A stretch of 64,000 nt of DNA, taken from positions 7,671 to 71,670 of the forward strand of contig DVEP01000001.1 of the NCBI GenBank assembly GCA_015655975.1, in the 5' to 3' direction. The stretch is from Eubacterium sp. GTDB taxonomy: Bacteria > Bacillota > Clostridia > Oscillospirales > Acutalibacteraceae. A model generated the notes under the pieces. That model worked only from the letters and a program-made list of their open reading frames with translations. It was not told the origin of the DNA and ran no database searches. The translations under genes were made by a program, and so were the position numbers. Positions 18,009 through 26,250 of this stretch are shown here, one piece after another. The number at the start of each line of letters is the position of its first letter. The stretch's first letter is position 1.

Positions 18009-19214
18009 TCATTTTTCAGACTCTTCGACCATATTTTGTGCAAAAATGCCATAGCCTTTTTTAGGATTGTTCACCATAACATGAGTTACTGCACCGACAA
18101 GTCTGCCGTTTTGAATAATCGGACTGCCGCTCATTCCCTGAACGATACCGCCTGTTTTTTGTATAAGTTCTTCGTCCGTAACTTTGATGACCATACTTTT
18201 CTGTTCTTTAGTATTATTATAGTTTATTTTACTTATTTCTATACTATATAGTTTAGGCTCTCCTTTTTCAACAGTTGTCAGTATTTGAGCAAAACCTTTT
18301 TTTACTTCCTGTGCCGACGCAACCTCATAGAGTCTGTCCTTGTTCATTTGGCGTGTATGATTGTATTCTCCGTAAACTCCGCACATAGTATTTTTTGTCA
18401 GATTTCCGATAATTTGATTTGTAAATTCACAGGACAACGAACCCGTTTCATCTTTTGTACCTTTATATACCTTATTTACATACGCTTCAACAGCCTCGCC
18501 GTCAAGCAGCGGCATTATCTCATTTGTATCTACATCGTTTATAGGATGTCCCAAAGAAGCGAACTTGTAATTTCTCGGATTATAAAATGTAATAGTACCT
18601 ATTCCCGCCGTACTGTCGCGAACCCACATACCTGCTTTGTAACAGCCCTGAGAATTTGAATATACGGGTTTTAACAATGTATCGTAAACCTGTCCGTCTC
18701 TTTTATATTTGATTTTATACGGTCCGCCCGTATTGTCATTCAAAGCAAGTTCGACATCGGCAGCAGTATAAACATTTTTAGAGTTAATTGAAATTATAAC
18801 ATCGCCTGTTTGAATACCGCAATCTCCCGCAGGGTCGTACGACTTTCCGTCTATATCAACAGACTTTGTTCCCACAACAATGACTCCGTCAGTGAAAAGT
18901 TTAACACCGAAACTTTCTCCGCTTACATACACTTTTTTTCTGTTTTCTTTTTTTACATTTACATCGTCTATAGGAAAAATGTTGAACAGTTTGACAGTTG
19001 CATTGCTGTTTCCGACTTTGTTTGCCGTTTGCCAGTCAACATTTTTGAACTTGGCTTTTTCATCGCATGAATAAACATTTTGAATACTGAAATTTTTATC
19101 ATTGTATTTTACATAGTTTTTAGGCAAAAAATAATTTCCCAAACCCATTAAAATAATAATAGGTACTAAAACAACTGCCAAAACAATGTCAAATATACGA
19201 ATTGCTTTTTTCAT
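18009..19214 (-). CDS. spoIVB: SpoIVB serine peptidase (stage IV sporulation protein B)
   Basis: SpoIVB is secreted by the forespore into the intermembrane space and cuts SpoIVFA to trigger sigma-K processing. The 401-residue protein has an N-terminal membrane anchor (about 5-28), a PDZ domain (about 100-180) and the S55 peptidase domain. The likely triad is H223 (SLGHP), D347 and S362 (QGMSGSP), with the same D-to-S spacing as in Bacillus subtilis. It stands alone here rather than between recN and spo0A as in many sporulators. I saw no convincing sigma-F/sigma-G promoter. Confidence 0.95.
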   Translation of the reverse strand: MKKAIRIFDIVLAVVLVPIIILMGLGNYFLPKNYVKYNDKNFSIQNVYSCDEKAKFKNVDWQTANKVGNSNATVKLFNIFPIDDVNVKKENRKKVYVSGESFGVKLFTDGVIVVGTKSVDIDGKSYDPAGDCGIQTGDVIISINSKNVYTAADVELALNDNTGGPYKIKYKRDGQVYDTLLKPVYSNSQGCYKAGMWVRDSTAGIGTITFYNPRNYKFASLGHPINDVDTNEIMPLLDGEAVEAYVNKVYKGTKDETGSLSCEFTNQIIGNLTKNTMCGVYGEYNHTRQMNKDRLYEVASAQEVKKGFAQILTTVEKGEPKLYSIEISKINYNNTKEQKSMVIKVTDEELIQKTGGIVQGMSGSPIIQNGRLVGAVTHVMVNNPKKGYGIFAQNMVEESEK

Positions 19215-19371
19215 TTAAACACCTCAGATTTATTTTTTACCTGCCGTTTTGTTTTATTCTTTAATAAAAAAATCATCAATATAAATGTGGGCAATTTATT
19301 TGTTTTTTATAATTTTTTTATTGCAAAAGATAAAATAATGAAGTAAAATATAATAAAGGAGTGGTATATCT

Positions 19372-20016
19372 ATGGATGAAAAATATTTCACACTAACATC
19401 ATCAAAAAATCATCAGGTTTTTATTCACGCAGTTCCCGGTCATTTTATTGCAGGAGGAAACCATCTCAACTACTATATCGGCACTTCCGATATTAAACAC
19501 CACTATCGTGTTTCCGAAGAAGCAGCAAAAATGATTAGTGAATACTATTTAATGAACGGCGTAGATGTAGATACAATTCTTTGCCTGTATGACACCGAAA
19601 CACTCGGCGGCTACATTGCAAAAGAACTTTGTTCTTCAAACCTTATGGCGCCGAATCCGGGCGACGACATTTATGTTCTTGCACCCGAATACGATTCTAT
19701 GGGAAATATGTTTTTCAGGGATAATCTCAAAAGAATGATAGAGGGCAGAAAAGTTCTCATCATCATTTCCTGTATTACAAGCGGACAAACAGTAAAAAGA
19801 GCTATTGAGTGTATAGACTACTACAAAGGCAAAACAATCGGAATAGCAGCAGCTTTCAGTGCTGTCAATGATATTAACGGAATTTATGTCAACTCTATTT
19901 TCGGACTTGACGATGTGCCGAACTATGTTGCAACATCTCACGCAAATTGTGAAATGTGCAAAAGAGGTCAAAAAATTGACGCCGTTACTAACGGACACGG
20001 TTTTTCAAGACTTTAA
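19372..20016 (+). CDS. Phosphoribosyltransferase-like protein, orotate PRTase-related
   Basis: The 214-residue protein resembles type I phosphoribosyltransferases, chiefly in the PRPP-loop region VLIIISCITSGQTV (128-141) and in a C-terminal segment with CEMC (193-196) and NGHGFS that resembles clostridial pyrE-like proteins. In active enzymes the loop has two acidic residues just before the T-x-G; here they are I-S-C, so PRPP binding may be weak or altered. No pyrimidine gene is adjacent. It could be a catalytically degenerate PRTase used for regulation. Assignment to the superfamily is fair; the substrate is unknown. Confidence 0.7.
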   Translation: MDEKYFTLTSSKNHQVFIHAVPGHFIAGGNHLNYYIGTSDIKHHYRVSEEAAKMISEYYLMNGVDVDTILCLYDTETLGGYIAKELCSSNLMAPNPGDDIYVLAPEYDSMGNMFFRDNLKRMIEGRKVLIIISCITSGQTVKRAIECIDYYKGKTIGIAAAFSAVNDINGIYVNSIFGLDDVPNYVATSHANCEMCKRGQKIDAVTNGHGFSRL

Positions 20017-20040
20017 TAAAACTAATATAAACTATAAACA

Positions 20041-20073
20041 AAACGCAGAGTTTATAAAAAACTCTGCGTTTTT
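20041..20073 (+). terminator. Terminator after the PRTase-like gene, probably bidirectional
   Basis: A 13-bp stem (20041-20053 with 20059-20071) is followed by T residues on the plus strand. On the minus strand it is followed by a TTTTGTTT run, so it could also serve the converging SGNH gene. Confidence 0.8.
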
Positions 20074-20099
20074 ATCTATATTATCTATAATTATTATAA

Positions 20100-21191
20100 T
20101 CATTGTAATATAACAACAGATATATCATTTGCATTTGAGTAGTTCTCAAACAAACGGAAACTTGATTTGTCGCAAAAAATTATATCGGGATAAAATTTTT
20201 TTACATATACATCAAAATTGTCAATTATTGTTTTTTCATCAACAACAGAAGTGTCTATATATGAACAAAATCGCATCATATCCGTCATTTCGCTTTGACG
20301 AAAATTAAATCTGAAAAACTCTTCAAAGTTTTGGGGAAATGTTCTTTTCGGAAATGTTTTTGCCGAATCAAAATTTCCTGCAAGCAACCACCTTGTAGGT
20401 TTCTGATAGTTCAACAGCACTTCTACTTGTTCATTTTTTAAAACAGAAGAAAAATCTTTTTTCTTGAGTTTAATCTTTTTTGAAATACTTTTGTACTGCA
20501 CTCTGTCAAGCATTTCGCTGTCAAGTCCGAGCGATTTCAAGAGAATTTGTGCCCACAACAAATGTCCGTATTGATTTGGGTGAATTGAATCGCTCATAAA
20601 TTTTTTCAACACTTTTATATTTTCCTGCCAATACGAATTTATATCGACAAACAATATTTCTTCATCGTCTGCAATTTTCTTCAAAACTGTTTTATAATCT
20701 TCAAAATAATTTTGACGGGAACTTGTCTGAGGCGTTTGCAAAACAGGAACAGCACCCTTCTCTCGAACAATACTCACAATCTGTCTTATGTTGTTTGAAA
20801 AATCATACACACTTACAATATTTTTAAAGCAGTCATTCATACCGAAACAAATGAAACAAACATCGTATTCAAATCTCTCGAGCCAGTCAAATTTGTACTT
20901 GATGCAGTCTTGAGTAGTTGCACCCGAAACGCCCGTATTGTAAACAATATCGTTTTTTCGAGATTTATTTTGTCGCAAAGAAAAGTCAAAGTACTCTGAA
21001 AACCGTGGATAGTTGTTTGTATGACGGCAGCCGTGAGTGATACTGTCGCCTGCAAAAAGCCACTTCACAATTTTTTCACTCTTAAAAAGATTTTGAATTT
21101 TTTTAAAATCTTCTGATTTACAATTTCTTTCAAACTGTTTTGAAACAGAAACAGGGAATTCCTTAGGTTTTGAAAAAAACAAAGTTCGCAC
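20100..21191 (-). CDS. SGNH/GDSL hydrolase with a degenerate second SGNH-like repeat
   Basis: The first domain (about 43-225) has all SGNH blocks: GDS (48-50), TGVSG (87-90 region), GMND (117-120) and DSIHP (201-205). These define serine esterases or deacylases acting on carbohydrate or lipid esters. Residues 267-342 repeat the first half: RWLLAGNF mirrors KWLFAGDS, FEEFFRFNFRQ mirrors FSEYFDFSLRQ and YPDIIFCD mirrors YDVCFICFG. The catalytic Asp-Ser became Asn-Phe, so the second copy is probably inactive. There is no signal peptide. The start is a GTG (21191) or a better-spaced TTG three codons later. Confidence 0.85.
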   Translation of the reverse strand: MRTLFFSKPKEFPVSVSKQFERNCKSEDFKKIQNLFKSEKIVKWLFAGDSITHGCRHTNNYPRFSEYFDFSLRQNKSRKNDIVYNTGVSGATTQDCIKYKFDWLERFEYDVCFICFGMNDCFKNIVSVYDFSNNIRQIVSIVREKGAVPVLQTPQTSSRQNYFEDYKTVLKKIADDEEILFVDINSYWQENIKVLKKFMSDSIHPNQYGHLLWAQILLKSLGLDSEMLDRVQYKSISKKIKLKKKDFSSVLKNEQVEVLLNYQKPTRWLLAGNFDSAKTFPKRTFPQNFEEFFRFNFRQSEMTDMMRFCSYIDTSVVDEKTIIDNFDVYVKKFYPDIIFCDKSSFRLFENYSNANDISVVILQ

Positions 21192-21223
21192 ACCTCACTA
21201 TATTTACAGCAACACTTATAAAT

Positions 21224-21252
21224 ATAGTATATATTATTTATAAATTTGTCAA
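21224..21252 (-). promoter_or_regulatory. Likely sigma-A promoter of the SGNH gene
   Basis: Minus-strand TTGACA-N17-TACTAT. The -35 element is perfect and the -10 element matches four of six bases. Confidence 0.5.
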
Positions 21253-21263
21253 CAAAATAAATA

Positions 21264-21302
21264 TAAAAAATCGCCCGAACAAAACAAAAATGTTCGGACG
21301 AT
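21264..21302 (-). terminator. Terminator of the pgk-tpiA-gpmI operon
   Basis: An 11-bp stem with one mismatch (arms 21270-21281 and 21291-21302) is followed by six T on the minus strand. Confidence 0.85.
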
Positions 21303-21334
21303 GTTTTTATTTAATCATATTTACATACGATACA

Positions 21335-22864
21335 TTATTTAATGATAGAAACGCCTGTCATTTCTTTCGGCTGTTCCAAACCGAGAACTTTGAGCATTGT
21401 AGGAGCAATGTCACAAAGTTTTCCTCCGTCACGAAGTTCACAAGGATAGTTCGCAACAATGAACGGAACAGGGTTTGTTGTGTGCGCAGTAAATGCAGAG
21501 CCGTCTGCTTCGTACATTTTGTCTGCATTGCCGTGGTCGGCAGTAATTAAAAGAACGCCGCCCATTTCTTTAACTGCATCGTAAAGAGTGCCTACACAAG
21601 TATCTACTGCTTCAACTGCTTTTACGGCAGCATCAAAAACTCCGGTATGTCCAACCATATCGCAGTTTGCAAAGTTAAGAATAATAACATCATACTTACC
21701 GCTTCTTACAGCGTCGTTTACCTTTTCGGAAACTTCATAGGCGCTCATTTCAGGTTTAAGGTCATAAGTTGTAACTTTCGGAGAAGGAACAAGTATTCTG
21801 TCTTCGCCCTCGCTTACTGTTTCCTTACCGCCGTTGAAGAAAAATGTTACATGAGCATATTTTTCTGTTTCGGCAATTCTAAGCTGTGTCATACCTTTTT
21901 CAGAAAGGTATTCGCCGAGTGTGTTTGTAAGTTCTTCAGGTTTGAATGCAACAAGTACATTCGGCATTTCAGCGTCATACTGAGTCATACAAACATAGGT
22001 TACAGGGAAATATTTTCTTTCGAAGCCGTTAAAATCAGGGTCAACAAAAGTTCTTGTAATTTCACGGGCTCTGTCAGGACGGAAATTGAAGAACACAACG
22101 CTGTCGTTTTCGCTTATTCTGCCCTCATTTTCAAGACAAATTGTAGGCTCGATAAATTCATCTGTAACATTTTTGCCGTCTGCGTCAACTGTTTCGTAAC
22201 TTTCTTCAATTGCTTTAACAGGGTCATTAGTATGGATACCCTCGCCGTTAACAAAAGCATTGTAAGCCTTTGAAACTCTTTCCCATCTGTTATCTCTGTC
22301 CATAGCGTAAAATCTGCCTACAACAGTAGCAATTTTACCCACGCCGATTTCAGCAAGTTTTTTCTGAGCGTCTGCTATAAAGTCCTTACCGCTTGTCGGG
22401 GGAACATCTCTGCCGTCCATAATGCAGTGAAGATATACTTTTTCAAGTCCCATTTTCTTTGCAAGTTCAACTATTGCCCAAATATGAGAATTGTGAGAAT
22501 GAACACCGCCGTCGCTCATAAGACCGATAAGGTGCAAAGCAGTACTGTTATCAACAGCGTTTTGAACAGCAGTTTTCATAGCTTCATTTTCATAGAAATC
22601 GCCGTCTTCTATTGACTTGGTAATTCTTGTAAGTTCTTGGTAAACAACTCTGCCTGCGCCGATATTTGTATGACCTACTTCGGAGTTGCCCATTTGTCCG
22701 TCGGGAAGACCTACATCAAGTCCTGAAGCACCGATATAAGTCATTGGATTGTTTTTAACAATATCGTCAAGTCTCGGAGTTTTAGCGGCTTTGATTGCGT
22801 TGCCGTAATCGCTGTCGTTTTTTCCAAAACCGTCCATAATACATAAAACAAGAGATTTTTTCAT
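21335..22864 (-). CDS. gpmI: 2,3-bisphosphoglycerate-independent phosphoglycerate mutase
   Basis: Interconverts 3- and 2-phosphoglycerate using two manganese ions. The 509-residue length fits. The phosphoserine nucleophile is S61 in GQMGNSEVGHTNIGAG, and the metal motif ADHGNADKM is near residue 440. It is the last gene of the glycolytic operon after pgk and tpiA; gapA and enolase are not in this window. Confidence 0.98.
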   Translation of the reverse strand: MKKSLVLCIMDGFGKNDSDYGNAIKAAKTPRLDDIVKNNPMTYIGASGLDVGLPDGQMGNSEVGHTNIGAGRVVYQELTRITKSIEDGDFYENEAMKTAVQNAVDNSTALHLIGLMSDGGVHSHNSHIWAIVELAKKMGLEKVYLHCIMDGRDVPPTSGKDFIADAQKKLAEIGVGKIATVVGRFYAMDRDNRWERVSKAYNAFVNGEGIHTNDPVKAIEESYETVDADGKNVTDEFIEPTICLENEGRISENDSVVFFNFRPDRAREITRTFVDPDFNGFERKYFPVTYVCMTQYDAEMPNVLVAFKPEELTNTLGEYLSEKGMTQLRIAETEKYAHVTFFFNGGKETVSEGEDRILVPSPKVTTYDLKPEMSAYEVSEKVNDAVRSGKYDVIILNFANCDMVGHTGVFDAAVKAVEAVDTCVGTLYDAVKEMGGVLLITADHGNADKMYEADGSAFTAHTTNPVPFIVANYPCELRDGGKLCDIAPTMLKVLGLEQPKEMTGVSIIK

Positions 22865-22888
22865 ATATACTTTACTCCTTTTGTAAAT

Positions 22889-22913
22889 ATAGGGCGGTAA
22901 TTAGCCGCCCTAT
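22889..22913 (-). other. Hairpin between tpiA and gpmI
   Basis: ATAGGGCGG (22889-22897) pairs with CCGCCCTAT (22905-22913), a GC-rich 9-bp stem with a 7-nt loop. No T-run follows, so it is not a standard terminator. It may stabilise or mark processing of the tpiA or gpmI message. Confidence 0.5.
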
Positions 22914-22937
22914 TCAAGTCAGTTGACCGATATTAAA

Positions 22938-23705
22938 TTATTTGCTTGCTGCTTTAACAATAACAGAAAAGTCTTCTGCTTTGAGTGAAGCGCCGCCGAT
23001 AAGACCGCCGTCAACATTTTCTTTTGAAAGAAGTTCATCGGCATTTTTAGCGTTCATTGAACCGCCGTACTGAACAACAAATGCGTCTGCTGCGTCTTTA
23101 CCGTAAAGTTCTGCGATAACCTGACGGATATATCCGTTTACTTCGTCTGCCTGGTCAGCAGTAGCAGTTTTGCCTGTGCCGATAGCCCAAACAGGTTCGT
23201 AAGCAATGATAACATTTTCAAGTTCTTCTGCTGTAACGCCCTGAAGAGCAATTTTAGTCTGCATGCCTACAACTTCAAAAGTAACGCCCTGTTCTCTTTC
23301 TTCAAGAACTTCGCCTACGCAAAGGATTACTTTCAAGCCGTTGTCAAGTGCAGCACGAACTCTTTTGTTTACTGTTTCGTTTGTTTCGCCGAAATACTGA
23401 CGGCGTTCGCTGTGACCGATGATAACATACGGTACACCCATAGCTTTCAACATCGGAGCAGAAACTTCTGCTGTGAAAGCGCCGCTTTCAGCCCAGTGGC
23501 AGTTTTCAGCGCCGATTTTAATGTTTGAGCCTTCTGTTGCATCGAGTGCTGCCTGAAGGTCAACAAAAGGAGCGCAAATAACTACATCGCAGTCTGCGTC
23601 TGCAACGAGCGGTTTCATTTCGTTAAGAAGAGCTGTTGTTTGTGCAGGAGTATTGTTCATTTTCCAGTTACCGGCGATAACTGCTTTACGAAGTTTTTTG
23701 TTCAT
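22938..23705 (-). CDS. tpiA: Triosephosphate isomerase
   Basis: Interconverts glyceraldehyde-3-phosphate and DHAP. The 255-residue TIM barrel has the catalytic K15 (GNWKMN), H98 (IGHSERR) and E170 (AYEPVWAIGTG) all in place. It lies between pgk and gpmI in one operon. Confidence 0.99.
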   Translation of the reverse strand: MNKKLRKAVIAGNWKMNNTPAQTTALLNEMKPLVADADCDVVICAPFVDLQAALDATEGSNIKIGAENCHWAESGAFTAEVSAPMLKAMGVPYVIIGHSERRQYFGETNETVNKRVRAALDNGLKVILCVGEVLEEREQGVTFEVVGMQTKIALQGVTAEELENVIIAYEPVWAIGTGKTATADQADEVNGYIRQVIAELYGKDAADAFVVQYGGSMNAKNADELLSKENVDGGLIGGASLKAEDFSVIVKAASK

Positions 23706-23735
23706 AATAAAACCCTCAATTCTAAATTATTTTAA

Positions 23736-24932
23736 TTATTTATTATTGATTGCCGCAATACCCGGAAGTTCTTTTCCTTCAAGGAATTCAAGTGAAGCGC
23801 CGCCGCCTGTTGAAATGTGGCTCATTTTATCAGAGAAGCCGAGTTTTGTAACTGCTGCAACAGAGTCGCCGCCGCCGATGATAGAAATAGCACCGCTTTC
23901 TGCAACTGCCTTCGCTACTGCGATTGTACCTGCTGCGAAGTTGTCCCACTCAGAAACACCCATTGGACCGTTCCAAATAACTGTACCTGCGTCTTTTACA
24001 GCTTCTGCAAACATTTCTTGGCTCTTAGGACCGATATCAAGTCCCATCCAGCCGTCAGGAATTTCGTCGCTGTTAACGATTTGAGCCTCTGTATTTTCGT
24101 CATACTCTTTGCCGACTTTATTGTCAACAGGAATAAGGAATTTAACGCCTTTTTCTTTTGCAGTTTTCATCATTTCGCCTGCAAGTTCAACCTTGTCTTC
24201 TTCAAGAAGAGAATTTCCGATTTGATGACCGAGTGCCTTCATAAATGTGTAAGCCATACCGCCACCTATAATAAGTGTATCACACTTGTCAAGCAAGTTT
24301 GTGATTACGCCGATTTTATCTGAAACTTTAGCACCGCCGAGAATAGCAACAAGCGGTCTTTTCGGGTTAGCAAGAGCTTCGCCCATAAATTTGATTTCTT
24401 TTTGGATAAGATATCCGCAAGCAGACGGAAGATATGAAGCAACGCCTGTTGTTGAGCAGTGTGCTCTGTGAGCTGTACCGAAAGCGTCGTTTACATAGAG
24501 TTCTGCAAGAGAAGCGAGTTCTTTTGAGAAGTTTTCTTCGTTCTTTGTTTCTTCTTTTCTGTAACGAACATTTTCAAGAAGCATTACATCGCCGTCTTCG
24601 AGTTCACCTGCAAGTTTTTTAGCGTTTTCGCCTACTACATTTTCATCTTCTGCAAGTTTAACTTCTTTACCGAGATATTCTGAAAGACGAGCTGCAACAG
24701 GTGCAAGTGAAAATTCAGGTTTGTACTCACCCTTTGGACGACCGAGGTGTGAGCAAAGAATAACTTTCGCACCGTTTTCTGCAAGATATTTGATTGTAGG
24801 AAGTGCAGCAACTATTCTTTTATCGTTTGTGATTTCTCCGTCTTTAAGCGGAACATTGAAATCGCAGCGAACAAGAACTCTTTTGCCTTTTACATCAAGG
24901 TCTTCTACTGTCTTTTTGTTTAAAGCGTCCAT
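23736..24932 (-). CDS. pgk: Phosphoglycerate kinase
   Basis: Makes ATP from 1,3-bisphosphoglycerate. The 398-residue protein has the N-terminal [15 protein letters not shown] signature (about 18-32), NGPMGVSEW and the nucleotide-binding GGGDSVAAV near the C-terminus. It is the first gene of the pgk-tpiA-gpmI operon and follows a TTGAAA-N17-TATAAT promoter. Confidence 0.99.
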   Translation of the reverse strand: MDALNKKTVEDLDVKGKRVLVRCDFNVPLKDGEITNDKRIVAALPTIKYLAENGAKVILCSHLGRPKGEYKPEFSLAPVAARLSEYLGKEVKLAEDENVVGENAKKLAGELEDGDVMLLENVRYRKEETKNEENFSKELASLAELYVNDAFGTAHRAHCSTTGVASYLPSACGYLIQKEIKFMGEALANPKRPLVAILGGAKVSDKIGVITNLLDKCDTLIIGGGMAYTFMKALGHQIGNSLLEEDKVELAGEMMKTAKEKGVKFLIPVDNKVGKEYDENTEAQIVNSDEIPDGWMGLDIGPKSQEMFAEAVKDAGTVIWNGPMGVSEWDNFAAGTIAVAKAVAESGAISIIGGGDSVAAVTKLGFSDKMSHISTGGGASLEFLEGKELPGIAAINNK

Positions 24933-24990
24933 AAAAAATTACCTCACTAAATATTTTAATTATAGTTATATTTTAATTTTCAGCAAAACA

Positions 24991-25019
24991 ATTATATATT
25001 ATCCATTTTCCTTTTTCAA
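24991..25019 (-). promoter_or_regulatory. Sigma-A promoter of pgk-tpiA-gpmI
   Basis: Minus-strand TTGAAA-N17-TATAAT: perfect -10 and one mismatch in the -35. The leader to pgk is about 50 nt long. Confidence 0.75.
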
Positions 25020-25101
25020 GAAATATTTATTAAATTAATAAAATACCACATAATGTAGCAATTATGAAAAACTATTTGTTATTTTTTTGTCAATCTATAA
25101 C

Positions 25102-25133
25102 AAAAATATACGGCCCATATTAAACGGACCGTA
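25102..25133 (-). terminator. Terminator of pfkA
   Basis: An 8-bp stem with one G-T pair (25109-25116 with 25126-25133) is followed by TATTTTTG on the minus strand, just after the pfkA stop codon. Confidence 0.75.
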
Positions 25134-25144
25134 ATACTATGAAG

Positions 25145-26113
25145 TTAAATAGAGATTTCGTGCGCAACATCGTAAAGAGCCAAGTCTATTGATTTTTTCA
25201 TGTTGAGTGCCTCGAAAATATCGTAGTCAACGATTTCTTCTTTTTGAGCCGCAACAACACGATTGCCGATATTGTTCATAAGTAACTTTTTAACTGCGTA
25301 GTTGCCCATTCTTGACGCCATCACTCTGTCTCTCGCCGTCGGAGAACCGCCGCGCTGAACATGACCCAAGACAGTGCTTCTTGACTCTACGCCTGTTTTA
25401 GCCTGAATATTTTTTGCAAGTTCGGCAACATCAACATCGCAGCCCTCTGCTACAATGATGAGGAAATGAACTTTGCCTGTTTTTTGAGTTCTTCTCATAC
25501 GGTCAATGACATGTTTTTCAATATCAAAGTCAATTTCCGGAATAAGAATAGCAGTAGCGCCTACGGCAATGCCTGCGTTGAGCGCCAAATAACCTGCTCT
25601 TCTGCCCATAACTTCAATAACACTGCATCTTTCATGACTTTCTGTCGTATCGCGTATTTTGTCAACCATTTCCATAATTGTGTTAAGGCAGGTATCGTAA
25701 CCTATTGTATAATCGCAACAAGCTATATCGTTGTCGATAGTTCCCGGAATACCTACGCACGGAATACCCCTTTCGGAGAGGTCTCTTGCGCCTCTGAATG
25801 AACCGTCGCCGCCGATAACAACAACGCCGTCAATACCGTACTCCTGACAAGTGCGAATAGCCTTGCGCATACCGTCTTCGGTAGCAAATTCAGGACTTCT
25901 TGCACTGTGAAGTGTAGTACCGCCTCTATGAATAATGTCGGAAACAGAACGAAGATTCATTTCTACCAAATCGCCGTTAATAAGACCGTTATAGCCTCTG
26001 TTAACACCGTAAACCTTAATTCCGTTTTCGCAAGCTGTTCTCACAACCGCACGAACAGCAGCATTCATTCCGGGTGCGTCGCCGCCGCTTGTTAAAACTG
26101 CAATAGTTTTCAT
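25145..26113 (-). CDS. pfkA: ATP-dependent 6-phosphofructokinase
   Basis: Phosphorylates fructose-6-phosphate, the committed step of glycolysis. The 322-residue protein has GGDAPGMNAAVRA (10-22), GIPGTIDNDI with the catalytic Asp (about 121-130) and VIEVMGRRAGYLAL, the pattern of the bacterial ATP-dependent short form. It has its own promoter with unusual upstream repeats. Its terminator separates it from pgk. Confidence 0.98.
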   Translation of the reverse strand: MKTIAVLTSGGDAPGMNAAVRAVVRTACENGIKVYGVNRGYNGLINGDLVEMNLRSVSDIIHRGGTTLHSARSPEFATEDGMRKAIRTCQEYGIDGVVVIGGDGSFRGARDLSERGIPCVGIPGTIDNDIACCDYTIGYDTCLNTIMEMVDKIRDTTESHERCSVIEVMGRRAGYLALNAGIAVGATAILIPEIDFDIEKHVIDRMRRTQKTGKVHFLIIVAEGCDVDVAELAKNIQAKTGVESRSTVLGHVQRGGSPTARDRVMASRMGNYAVKKLLMNNIGNRVVAAQKEEIVDYDIFEALNMKKSIDLALYDVAHEISI

Positions 26114-26171
26114 ATAAATTCCTCCGTATGTTTGATTTTAATTAAATTTAATACATACTCTCCAAATAATA

Positions 26172-26200
26172 ATTTTACTTATATCGACACAAAATGTCAA
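26172..26200 (-). promoter_or_regulatory. Sigma-A promoter of pfkA
   Basis: Minus-strand TTGACA-N17-TAAAAT: perfect -35, one mismatch in the -10. A 12-bp palindrome touches its -35 side and tandem 11-bp repeats lie just beyond. Confidence 0.8.
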
Positions 26201-26235
26201 GTGTTTAAACACCAAACCGTCAAAAAACCGTCAAA
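26201..26235 (-). repeat. Operator-like palindrome and tandem 11-bp repeats upstream of pfkA
   Basis: GTGTTTAAACAC (26201-26212) is a perfect palindrome directly adjoining the pfkA -35 element. AAACCGTCAAA occurs twice without a gap (26214-26224 and 26225-26235). The 11-bp period is about one helical turn, which would place two protein-binding faces on the same side of the DNA. The binding factor is unknown. Confidence 0.55.
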
Positions 26236-26250
26236 TAAATTTGAATTAAA

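Noticed and set aside
19215..19300. Sigma-G type promoter for spoIVB (GAATA element on the minus strand)
   Set aside because: The matching -10 region agrees in only three positions, so I cannot support it.
21647..22273. Open frame of about 208 codons antisense to gpmI
   Set aside because: Composition is that of a codon-bias shadow (Cys/Phe/Asn-rich). gpmI is certain and no ribosome binding site precedes the antisense frame.
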